Below, one piece after another: positions 24,927 through 32,230 of a stretch of 64,000 nt of DNA. Position 1 is the stretch's first letter, and every line of letters begins with the position of its first letter. The position numbers and the translations under genes are program-made. Source of the DNA: WHTX01 sp038255145 (lineage in GTDB: Bacteria; Actinomycetota; Acidimicrobiia; Acidimicrobiales; CAIXPF01). Below the pieces are notes generated by a model. It was not told the origin of the DNA. It was given only the letters and a program-made list of their open reading frames with translations, and ran no database searches. The stretch is from contig JBBSLP010000027.1 of NCBI GenBank assembly GCA_038255145.1, positions 1-64,000 on the forward strand, given 5' to 3'.

Positions 24927-25655
24927 CTATTTCGGTGTGCTGTCGCCGGCCGACCTCAGGGGCAGGGCGGCGCGGGGTGAGAGCTCCACCAGGTCTTCAC
25001 GACCATGTGGACGGCGACGACGCCCAGACGGGCTGCGAACAGCGCGTTCGACGTGTGCTCGTCGAGGCTGATCGAGACCCGGGGCCGCCCCGTAGGCGGC
25101 CGCGGCTCCGGCGGACCCTGCGGCTGCGGCGAGCGGGAGGTCGATGCTCTTGGTTCGTAGGTTCTGGCGGGTGGCAACCAACGACGCCGGGATGATGACG
25201 GCGAGCGAGGTCCCTTTGGCGACGGCGCTGGAGACGCCGAAGAAGATGACGGGCGCCGGCAGGATCACGACCCCTCCGCCGACGCCGAGCAGACCGGCGA
25301 GCGTGCCGGCCATCAAGCCGATCCCGACGAGTCCGACGAGCGCGAGGGCGTGCCATTGCGCTGGCGTGGCGGGTCCCGGAGCGTCGACGACGAGCTGCAG
25401 CGCGCTCACGGCCAGCACAGTGGCGAAGCCGTAGGCGACTGCGGTCACGGGGATCGCTTGGAGCGCTCGTGCGCCCAGTGCTGCGCCGGTGATGGCCCCC
25501 ACGGCCAGCGCCGCTGCTGCGACCCAGTCGATGGAGCCGTCGAAGGCGAAGCCGATCGCGCTCGGCAGCACCGCCCCGAGAGACGTCGCATGCGCCACCG
25601 CGGCTGCGACGTGATGCTGAAGGAGATACCCCCCTGTCGTAAGCGGGGCTATCAT
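24927..25655 (-). pseudogene. TauE/SafE-type sulfite/anion exporter, truncated and frameshifted
   Basis: The frame encodes the middle and end of a TauE permease: VAAAVAHATSLGAVLPSAIG, then membrane helices and LAGLLGVGGGVVILPAPVIF. The first ~40-50 residues expected before the ATSL motif are absent and the frame starts in the promoter region of the divergent gene. Near 25085 the frame shifts: the expected last helix (LFAARLGVVAVHMVV) continues in another frame (24956-25177). Both lesions suggest a dead gene. Confidence 0.65.
25625..25653. promoter_or_regulatory. GATAcCCCC / GGGGcTATC inverted repeat
   Basis: GATACCCC (25625-25632) and GGGGCTATC (25645-25653) are near-complementary arms directly before the ATG at 25662. 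C-rich/G-rich repeats flanked by ATA/TAT recall CsoR/CstR-type operators, but no such repressor gene is in the window, so this is tentative. Confidence 0.3.
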
Positions 25656-25661
25656 GAGGGG

Positions 25662-26780
25662 ATGCGGTTCGAGCCCAGTGGCGTGCCGAGCCTCGACGTC
25701 TTGCTCGGCGGTGGCCTGGTGCTCGGCGACAACATCGTCTGGGTAGGAGACGAGTCTTCCGCCTCGTTCTGGCGCCCGTTCCTCGCTGCGGGTGCATCCC
25801 GGAGCCGGTACATCTCCCTGGGGAGGGTGGCACACCCAGCGCCGGAGGGGGTGGAGGTCATCCACGTCCCCCAGGATGGGCTTCACGACACCTCGTCTGC
25901 GTTGGAGGCGGTGATCCTCGATCCACACGAGGCAGAGGGCTCCAGGGTCGTCATCGACGGTCTCGACGACCTCGTGCTCCGGTGGGGGGTGGACGAGGTG
26001 GCCCGCTTCTACAGCCGGGTGTGCCCGCGACTGTTCGACCTCGGCACCATCGCGTACTGGATGGGCAGTCGCCAGGTGGTCTCGGCGTCCCTGGTCGACC
26101 AGGTGACCAAGGTGGCGCAGTGCGTCTTCGACGTCCGCCCGGGTCGCCTTCGGGTGGTCAAGGCCGAAGGGCGTCCGGCGAAGGTGCAGGGCGCGCTGGT
26201 CGACCTCATCGAGGACGAGGGCGTGGCTGTGGTGTCGCGTGAGCACGCCGTCGGCCGGGTGGGCGAAGGCCTGCGCCGGTTGCGCCGGGAGCGGAACCTC
26301 ACGCAGGGCCAGATCGCCGCTCTCGCTGGCGTGACCCCGGCGGCGATCTCCCAGGCTGAGTCCGGGCGTCGCGGGTTGTCGCTCGACACGCTCATCCCAC
26401 TCTGCGAGTCCTTGGGGATCGGTCTTGACGACCTCCTCGGTGCGAGCGCTTCGCTCGGTCACGTCCTGGCCCGCCGGGAGCGGCGGGCGGCGGGACGCAC
26501 CGGAGGCAGCGGTGCGGTCATGGCCTTGTTCGACGACCCTGGGCCAGGGGTGCGCGCCTACCTGGTCCGCTTGGCGCCCGAGGAGCAAGGAGCACCGCCG
26601 TTCTCTCACAAAGGCCCCGAGCTCGTCCTCGTCGCCAGCGGCTTGGTGCTGATCGACCTCGGCGACACGACCCCCGTCGTGCGCGCCGGTGATGCACTGA
26701 TGGTCCGCTCCGCGACCCTGCTGCGCTGGACGAACCTCGGTCCTGGACCGGCGCAGCTGTTCTGGGTGATCACCGGATGA
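25662..26780 (+). CDS. RecA/KaiC-like domain - XRE HTH - cupin regulator
   Basis: 372 residues. Residues 1-190 resemble a KaiC/RadA ATPase fold (GVPSLDVLLGGGLVLGDNIV, later VVIDGLDDLVL for Walker B), but the P-loop position reads VGDESSASFW, with no GxxxxGK[ST], so nucleotide hydrolysis is doubtful. Residues ~198-257 are an XRE helix-turn-helix (NLTQGQIAALAGVTPAAISQ). Residues ~285-372 are a small cupin (PPFSHKGPELVLVASG). HTH-cupin regulators are common; the N-terminal addition is unusual. Start supported by the operator-like repeat just upstream. Confidence 0.75.
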   Translation: MRFEPSGVPSLDVLLGGGLVLGDNIVWVGDESSASFWRPFLAAGASRSRYISLGRVAHPAPEGVEVIHVPQDGLHDTSSALEAVILDPHEAEGSRVVIDGLDDLVLRWGVDEVARFYSRVCPRLFDLGTIAYWMGSRQVVSASLVDQVTKVAQCVFDVRPGRLRVVKAEGRPAKVQGALVDLIEDEGVAVVSREHAVGRVGEGLRRLRRERNLTQGQIAALAGVTPAAISQAESGRRGLSLDTLIPLCESLGIGLDDLLGASASLGHVLARRERRAAGRTGGSGAVMALFDDPGPGVRAYLVRLAPEEQGAPPFSHKGPELVLVASGLVLIDLGDTTPVVRAGDALMVRSATLLRWTNLGPGPAQLFWVITG

Positions 26781-26903
26781 GCGGGTCGGCCTCGGAGTCG
26801 AGCGAGCAGGAGCCGACGACGGGAAGGGCGGGAGGGGTGACCGCGACGCTGACGTGGGAGCGACCCCACCGCTGCCCGCCGGGTGACGAGCGACGAGGTC
26901 TGA

Positions 26904-27587
26904 TCAGCCCGCACCGGGGGCTCGGTCGAGGCGGAGGCGCAGCACGCAGTGGGCAAGGAGCGGGTCGCGAGCGATGAGCTCCTCCACGTCAGCTCCGGGC
27001 ACGGCGTCGGCGAGGCCCTCGGCGATGCCGAGGTGCAGGGAGCACACGGTGTCGGGGTCAGCCAGAGCGGTGGACCGGAACGGGCAGGTCCGCAGGACGA
27101 TGTCGATGTGATCGCCGTGGTCCTCCACGGCAGGCTCGAAGCCTTGGCGGGCCATCGATTCGACGACCCCAGCGGTGGTGCCCGCACCGGAGATGGGTGC
27201 GAACGCGGGGCCTCGACCGGCTCGGCGCCCGACCTCGACGGGCGTCTCACCGGTGCGGATCACTTCGGCGAGCAGCAGGCTGAGCCGCTCGTAGGGACCG
27301 CTCACCCCCCACCGTCCGCCGTCTACGAGGTCGACCTCGTAGACGAGGCGCGGTCGGCCCGGGCGCCCCGAGGGTTGGCGGCGCTCGATGAGGAGTCCAG
27401 CGTCGACGAGCTTGGCGAGGTGCTGGCGGATGGCGTTGTGGTTCAACCCGACGTGGCTGGTCAGCTCGGCCACGTCGACAGGCCGTGCGGCCTCGGCTGC
27501 GTACCGGAAGATCTGGTGCCGGGTGGGGTGCCCGAGGGCCCGGGCTTGCTCTTGCAGGCTGGCCACCATCGGATCCGGACCTCTCAC
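26904..27587 (-). CDS. SufR/ArsR-like winged-helix regulator
   Basis: 227 residues from a GTG (ATG at 27569 is an alternative). The N-terminal winged helix has LGHPTRHQIFRYAA, VDVAELTSHVGLNHNAIRQH and GRPGRPRLVYE. The C-terminal domain has cysteines in RTCPFRSTA, TVCSLHLG and AHCVLRL, a layout like the Fe-S cluster regulator SufR and related redox sensors. It is divergent from the haemoglobin/PAS operon and probably controls it, sensing Fe-S, oxygen or NO status (inference). Confidence 0.75.
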   Translation of the reverse strand: MRGPDPMVASLQEQARALGHPTRHQIFRYAAEAARPVDVAELTSHVGLNHNAIRQHLAKLVDAGLLIERRQPSGRPGRPRLVYEVDLVDGGRWGVSGPYERLSLLLAEVIRTGETPVEVGRRAGRGPAFAPISGAGTTAGVVESMARQGFEPAVEDHGDHIDIVLRTCPFRSTALADPDTVCSLHLGIAEGLADAVPGADVEELIARDPLLAHCVLRLRLDRAPGAG

Positions 27588-27647
27588 GTCGTCGCTGCAA
27601 CCTCTTGCTACCCAGCTCGGGGTGGATCGTGCCTTGCTCCGGGATAT

Positions 27648-27665
27648 TTCTAGCGTAGACTAGAA
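27648..27665. promoter_or_regulatory. TTCTAG-N6-CTAGAA repeat in front of the haemoglobin operon
   Basis: TTCTAG (27648-27653) and CTAGAA (27660-27665) are perfect arms, two bases before the ATG at 27668. On the reverse strand the site reads TTCTAGTCTACGCTAGAA and contains the CTAGTCT half-site of the rrf2 operator candidate. Confidence 0.45.
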
Positions 27666-27667
27666 GT

Positions 27668-28039
27668 ATGTCGATCCTGGAGCGGGGAACTCACAACGCC
27701 ACCCCGGAGACCAGCAGCGTGCCGGGTCCCGAGGACACCGACATGCCCGCCATCTCGACGGCCTTGCCGATCCCCCCGATGACGATGGCCAAGGCCATGG
27801 CCATGAGCGTCGCCGTCTGCACCTTCGTGATCACGGTGGGGATCGCGCTTGCCGTCTGGGTCACCAGGGGCGAGCTGCTCCAAGGGCTGGGGCTGGGCCT
27901 GTTCTGTGCGCTCTGGGGTGGTCCCGGGTTCGGGCTGATGGGCGGTGGGGCAGTCCACGCGCTCTCTCAGGAGCGCGCCGCTCGACTCGCCGCCGCCCAC
28001 GCGTCCTCCGACGCTGATCCGTCCCCAGCCGCCCGATGA
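27668..28039 (+). CDS. Small membrane protein of the haemoglobin operon
   Basis: 123 residues. A polar N-terminal 40 residues is followed by one long hydrophobic segment (MSVAVCTFVITVGIALAVWV) and a second weaker Gly-rich one (GLGLFCALWGGPGFGLMGGG), then a helical tail. No family recognised. Its stop overlaps the start of the next gene (ATGA), so it belongs to the same operon as the DUF1971-like and globin genes. Confidence 0.65.
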   Translation: MSILERGTHNATPETSSVPGPEDTDMPAISTALPIPPMTMAKAMAMSVAVCTFVITVGIALAVWVTRGELLQGLGLGLFCALWGGPGFGLMGGGAVHALSQERAARLAAAHASSDADPSPAAR

Positions 28040-28476
28040 GGCGCCGCATGGTGTCGGTCCCCGTCGCCCGGGGGAGCTGGCTGCGCCTGGAGTGCGGTCA
28101 CCAACCGGACCGAGCTCGCGCGGAGGACGGTGCGCTGATCGACTGCGTCCGCTGTGACGGGCGACTACTTCCCCGTGGGCTGCGGATCGCTCGCCGCACC
28201 CCGGTGTTCACCGCGACCACGTTGCCGGCCGGTCTGCGTCGGGCGCACCGCACCACGGTGTGGGCCGAGCTGGTCGTGACCGCCGGCACGGTCGAGTTCC
28301 GAGACGAAGACCCACTGAGCCCCTGGTCCACGACGGCCACCACGGGCGGCACCGTCACCATCGTGCCCGACCGTCCGCACTCGGTCACGCCGTCACCTGA
28401 TGCCGAGCTGTACGTGCGCTTCTACGAGCCGGTCGTAGCCCCGGCCACACCCCTGCCGGCGGCGACTCGGCCGTGA
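28036..28476 (+). CDS. DUF3565-DUF1971-like fusion protein
   Basis: 146 residues. The first 45 resemble DUF3565 (WLRLECGHQPDRA, DCVRCDG: a CGH and a CxxC, likely zinc binding). The rest resembles DUF1971, a small cupin-like domain (TPVFTATTLPAGLRRAHRT, IVPDRPHSVTPSPDAELYVR, FYEP). Both domains are uncharacterised and I recall DUF1971 near NO or haemoglobin genes. The gene overlaps its neighbours on both sides (ATGA, GTGA), so it is tightly coupled to the globin gene. Confidence 0.65.
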   Translation: MRRRMVSVPVARGSWLRLECGHQPDRARAEDGALIDCVRCDGRLLPRGLRIARRTPVFTATTLPAGLRRAHRTTVWAELVVTAGTVEFRDEDPLSPWSTTATTGGTVTIVPDRPHSVTPSPDAELYVRFYEPVVAPATPLPAATRP

Positions 28477-28940
28477 CCGGAAGCGACGTTCGAGGTGGCG
28501 CGCCGCCTGGAGCCGTGCGCCACCTCGACGACCCTGAGCAGATCGCTGAGCTCGTGCGCCGCTTCTACCGGGAAGTAGCTCAAGACGAGCTGCTCGGCCC
28601 GACGTTCAACGACGTCGCCCGGGTCGACTGGGCCGAGCACCTGCCCAAGCTGACTGCGTTCTGGTGTCGCGCCCTGCTCGGCCTGCCCGGCTACACGGGC
28701 AACCCCTTCGCTGCTCATCAGCGCATCCACCAGCTAGAGCCGTTCACCGCCGCGCACTTCGAGCGCTGGTTGACCTTGTTCGAAGAGACGATGGACGACG
28801 GTTGGGCCGGGGTGAACGCCGAGCGGGCCAAGCAGCTGGCTCGCACCGTCGCTCAAGCCCACCACGCCCAGCTCGCTCCCAGCGCTCCCCGACCTGCCTC
28901 GGCGGGCCGAGGGCGACAGCTCCAGACGCGACGTGGCTGA
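28473..28940 (+). CDS. Group III truncated haemoglobin
   Basis: 155 residues from a GTG overlapping the previous stop. The globin core (IAELVRRFYREVAQDELLG, DWAEHLPKLTAFWCRALLG, AHFERWLTLFEETMDDG) fits group III truncated haemoglobins. Tyr32 is the likely distal B10 residue and His95 (AHFERWL) the proximal haem ligand, with Trp99 in the conserved pocket position. Members bind O2/NO and are linked to nitrosative or microaerobic stress. A 25-residue basic tail follows. It overlaps a second, shortened copy. Confidence 0.87.
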   Translation: MTGSDVRGGAPPGAVRHLDDPEQIAELVRRFYREVAQDELLGPTFNDVARVDWAEHLPKLTAFWCRALLGLPGYTGNPFAAHQRIHQLEPFTAAHFERWLTLFEETMDDGWAGVNAERAKQLARTVAQAHHAQLAPSAPRPASAGRGRQLQTRRG

Positions 28941-29202
28941 TCTCAAGGCCCAGATCCCGCTTTGGGACCTCAACTCGCGTGGCCAGGTGCACGACCTCGT
29001 CGTCGGCTTCTACCGCGAGCTCGTCATGGACGACCTCCTCGCCACCATCTTCGAAGAGGTGGCCGAGGTCGATTGGGCCGAGCACATCCCTCGGCTGATC
29101 GACTACTGGTGCCGCGTCCTGCGCCACATCCCTGGCCCGCCAGGTCGCGCAGCTCAGCTGGGTACCGCCAGGAGCAGCGCTCGTCACCGCTGCCCGCAAT
29201 GA
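28933..29202 (+). pseudogene. Truncated second haemoglobin copy, haem-binding half missing
   Basis: 89 codons from a GTG. Residues 1-65 (VHDLVVGFYRELVMDDLLA, WAEHIPRLIDYWCRVLRHI) match the first half of the preceding globin, but after that the sequence is Pro/Arg/Ala-rich and lacks the HFxRWL helix with the proximal His. It cannot bind haem in the normal way. It is a decayed tandem duplicate, or less likely a helical fragment with a new role. Confidence 0.6.
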
Positions 29203-29222
29203 TGCAACGAAGGGGGACCACC

Positions 29223-29684
29223 ATGTCCGACCAGGCCGCTGACCACGCCGACGCTCCCGAAGCGTGGCTCGTCCAGCTCGCCCACCAGGCTGCCGACCCG
29301 ATCATCATCGCTGACCCCGACGGGCGGATCCGGTTCTGGAACGCCGCGGCCACGAGCGTGCTCGGCTGGACCGCCGAGCAGGCCATCGGTGAGTCCCTGG
29401 ACATCATCATCCCCGACCGCCAACGTCCCCGGCACTGGGCGGGTTACGAGCGGGTCATGGCCACCGGGGAGACCGACTACGGCGACAAGCTGCTCCGCGT
29501 CCCCTCCCTGCACCCCGACGGGCAGCGCCACTCGATCGCCTTCACCGTGACCCTGCTCAAAGACGCTGACGGGGCGGTGACCGCCATCGCCGCCATCATC
29601 CGCGACGAGACCGAGCGGTGGCAGGAGGAGCGAGACCTGCGACGCCAGCTCAGCGAGCTCACCACAGCAGCCCCGACCCCCTGA
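29223..29684 (+). CDS. PAS domain protein
   Basis: 153 residues with a single PAS domain (QAADPIIIADPDGRIRFWNA, LGWTAEQAIGESLDIIIPD, YERVMATGETDYG, AIAAIIRDETER) and a short coiled tail, with no kinase or other output. Its RPRHWAGYERVMATGE segment aligns with the FixL haem-PAS region, where a His near this place ligates haem; whether this His does is unknown. GGGGGACC lies before the ATG. It is the last gene of the globin operon and probably an oxygen/NO or redox sensor acting through a partner. Confidence 0.8.
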   Translation: MSDQAADHADAPEAWLVQLAHQAADPIIIADPDGRIRFWNAAATSVLGWTAEQAIGESLDIIIPDRQRPRHWAGYERVMATGETDYGDKLLRVPSLHPDGQRHSIAFTVTLLKDADGAVTAIAAIIRDETERWQEERDLRRQLSELTTAAPTP

Positions 29685-29744
29685 GCCGGCGGCGCCATCC
29701 TGGCCTCGGACCAACCGGAGCTGGGTTGGGCTGGGTGCTCGACC

Positions 29745-29784
29745 AGACGGCATGCCGGGATGCCGGCACGCCGGCATGCCGTCT
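29745..29784 (+). terminator. Strong GC hairpin after the PAS gene
   Basis: AGACGGCATGCCGG (29745-29758) and CCGGCATGCCGTCT (29771-29784) are perfect 14-bp arms with a 12-nt loop, followed by TTGGTTC. It lies 60 bp past the PAS stop, between convergent genes, so it may stop transcription from both sides. Confidence 0.7.
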
Positions 29785-29925
29785 TGGTTCCCGGCGTGCG
29801 CAGCGCTGTCCCCTTTGGATCCCCCGCCCGCTCGCAGTGCTCGTAGGAGGGGTCGAACCAGCGGGAGCGCCGCCCCGACGGCTACCTCAAGGCTCGTCGA
29901 AGCCGCCCTCGACCTGCGAGACGCA

Positions 29926-30809
29926 TCAGGGGTCGTGGCGGGCTGCTCGAAGACCGCTTCGCAGGAGGAGCACGATCCCCCCGAGGCCGATGACGGCGAG
30001 GGCGATGATCTCCGAGACCGTCGTCCCCGGCTCGGGCAACGTCTGGCGCTGAACGGCAACGCCGGCGACCTCAGCGGGCGCGACAGGAAGCGAGCCCGTC
30101 GAAGCGGGTGCCGCATCACCCGAGGTCGTCGCGGGCAGCGTCGGCTCTGACGTGACGTCGACCACGAACGGGTCCGCCACGCGGGTGGTGACCCCGCCGA
30201 TCTCGTAGCTCAGCTCGTGGGGCCGATTCGTCGGGTCATGCGAGGGGTTCGCCGCCCCCGCGGGGACTGGGTCGTGGACACTCGTAGCGGTCATGGAGAA
30301 CCTTGCGGTGCGTTCGACTGGGGCGGCGTCGAAGGTGAAGGTCTGCGCTGCGGTGGCATCGAGTGGAGGGGCGAAGCTCTGATCAGGCCCAGCTCGGTGA
30401 TATCGGCCCGGTAGGTCGACGCGGTGACCGCTCCGTAGAAAGGCTTTGGGCCTCCGATGAGCGTGCCCTCGACGCGCATGCCGTCGACCTGCAACGAGGG
30501 AACGACACCGTCGCTCCGAGTCGCGTCATGCCCGCTCTCGTAGTACAGGAGCACCTGCTCGACGCTGGCCCCGTCGGGGACGGTGAGGGTCAAGGCGGCG
30601 GGCTGGTCGTGCATGCCGACCCCGGCCATCACCACGCCGGTTCCCACCGCCAAGCTCAGCGACGGCGCTCCCAGGGTCTCGGTCCCGTCGGCGTGCGCCT
30701 TCGCCATCGAGGGGACGTTGACCAGCGCAGGGGCTCCGACGAGCACGAGTCCGGCGGTGACGACGGCCAGGGTGAGTCGGCGCAGGATCGCCCATACAGG
30801 GCTGTGCAC
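29926..30809 (-). pseudogene. Frameshifted secreted/anchored surface protein
   Basis: The N-terminal part (30291-30809) has a signal peptide (RRLTLAVVTAGLVLVGAPAL) and an extracellular beta-rich domain (LTLTVPDGASVEQVLLYYES, ADITELGLI). The C-terminal part (frame of 29926-30294, readable up to about 30385 as FAPPLDATAAQTFTFDAAP) ends in LPEPG, a hydrophobic helix and RSGLRAARHDP, like a sorting signal with LPEPG in place of LPxTG. The two frames meet at about 30385 with a deletion and shift, so the gene is split. The ATGA overlap at 30291-30294 is probably coincidental. Confidence 0.6.
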
Positions 30810-30861
30810 ATCCGCCTTGGCCGCTGGCCTGGTACTCGGGTTGTCGGTGGTCGCGCTGAGA

Positions 30862-31648
30862 TCAGTCGTTCATGGACGCCACGTTGCAGGAGAGAGAACG
30901 AGCTGAGTCGGTGGCGGGCGTCCGGACCGGCGAGCTGAAGGTGATCGAGACCGCCGAGCCTCCGGACGTGATCGGACAGCCCGGCGACGGCGCAGCAACA
31001 GAGCGTGCCCGGTTCGTCTTCGAGGACCTGCGCGTCCAGCTGCTGCAGCAGATGCACCGGCCTGGGGATCGGGCCGCGACCGCTGCGCGGCTCAGGGTCG
31101 TGGAAGCGGCGCTCGCGCCTCGCAGATCACGACCGACTACCAGCACGTCTTGGTGCCCCGTCGGCCATCTGCCACGACCCGCCTTCCAGTACGTCGTCGA
31201 CACCACCGGTACCGCACGGGGTGACCGCCTGCCCACATTCAGGGCCGCGGCCAGGCGCTGGGGGCGCAACAGGTCGTGCTCGAGGGGGGGCACCGTCGGC
31301 GTCGGTCAACAACGGCAGGCCGTGACGGGCCCGCGCCTGGTTGCCCGTGACCGGGGGCGGGCTGTTGCCGATGGTCGCGGTCGGACCCGAGAACACGATG
31401 ACGCGGGGCTTGGGCACAGGAGCTCCTCGGGGCAGGGTGGCCTTCGGCGGGCCCCGATGGGGGCCGGCCGGCAAGGTTGCCGCCAGGCCACGTCCTCGCC
31501 ACCTTCACCGACGGCCGGCCCCGCCTGTTGGGCTGGCTGGGTCCGCCCGCCCACGGGGCTGGTGGTTCCCCGGCCCCCTGTGACCGCTACGGTACGGAGC
31601 GTCGGATGGGGTTCGGATCGCCGTTCCCGACCGTCGAGGAGCAAGGTC
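30862..31648. other. Stretch with decayed coding sequence only
   Basis: About 790 bp without an intact gene. On the plus strand a frame from ATG 30872 looks coding for about 75 codons (ARFVFEDLRVQLLQQMHRPG) and then loses character. The right half carries the minus-strand gene fragment listed separately. Nothing else is recognisable. Confidence 0.45.
31250..31417 (-). pseudogene. 5' fragment of a decayed gene of unknown family
   Basis: GTG at 31417 follows GAGGAG and begins PKPRVIVFSGPTATIGNSPP, with RARHGLPLLTDADG after it. At about 31290 the frame changes to HDLLRPQRLAAALNV, after which neither frame is protein-like. An RBS plus conserved-looking start argue for a former real gene. I do not recognise the family with certainty. 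Confidence 0.4.
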
Positions 31649-32173
31649 ATGGCCGGGGAGCCGAGGTCACGAACGGGATGGGCCTGCACGGTGTGCGGCT
31701 GCGTGGACGTCGTCTTCGCGCCCTCGGGTCGCTGCGTGGACTGCGAGGACGCCGCCGACATCCCCACGGCGCGCGACGAGGCCTCGCTGCGCCAGATCGG
31801 CGCCGTGGCCGCCTTCGTGGGCCTGAGCCTGCGCTCGGTGCGCCACTACGAGGATGCCGGCCTGGTCCTGCCGGCGGCACGCACCCCCGGTGGGTTCCGC
31901 CTCTACGACGAGCGGGCCATCGAGCGCCTGCGCCTCATCATGCACATGAAGCCCCTGGGCTTCACCCTCGAGGAGATGCGCCTGCTCATCGAGGCCCGCC
32001 AACGGCTGAGCGACGGCGGCCTGAGCCCCGAGGAGCTCGAGGAGCTGCGGGGTCGGGTGTCGATGTTCGCCGCCGCCGCCACCGAGAGGTGCGTGCAGCT
32101 CCGTGAGCAGCTGGCCATCGCCGAATCGTTCTCCGACACCCTCAACGACGAGGTCGGCCGCTTCACCGACTGA
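31649..32173 (+). CDS. MerR family regulator with N-terminal zinc-ribbon
   Basis: 174 residues from the ATG at 31649 (GAGGAGC upstream). A CTVCGC...CVDCED four-Cys ribbon precedes the MerR helix-turn-helix (GAVAAFVGLSLRSVRHYEDA, GFRLYDERAIERLRLIMHMK) and a coiled dimerisation helix with GFTLEEMRLLIEA. No effector domain follows. The upstream open frame is shadow. It lies just before a flavoprotein reductase (58 bp) which it may control. Confidence 0.85.
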   Translation: MAGEPRSRTGWACTVCGCVDVVFAPSGRCVDCEDAADIPTARDEASLRQIGAVAAFVGLSLRSVRHYEDAGLVLPAARTPGGFRLYDERAIERLRLIMHMKPLGFTLEEMRLLIEARQRLSDGGLSPEELEELRGRVSMFAAAATERCVQLREQLAIAESFSDTLNDEVGRFTD

Positions 32174-32230
32174 GGGAGCAGGCTGACTCCGGGCGGGTGA
32201 GTCGGGGACGGGGCGGGTAGGGCCACGTCC

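Noticed and set aside
26777..26977. Small gene after the HTH-cupin regulator
   Set aside because: Although it overlaps the stop as ATGA, the product is Arg/Gly-rich with no domain and runs antisense into the SufR-like gene.
29926..30294. Independent small membrane protein
   Set aside because: Its frame continues upstream with beta-domain-like sequence that completes the signal-peptide protein; it is the 3' half of a split gene.
30872..31648. Long N-terminal extension of the MerR protein
   Set aside because: The frame loses coding character after about 31110, and a good RBS precedes the ATG at 31649, where the zinc ribbon begins.
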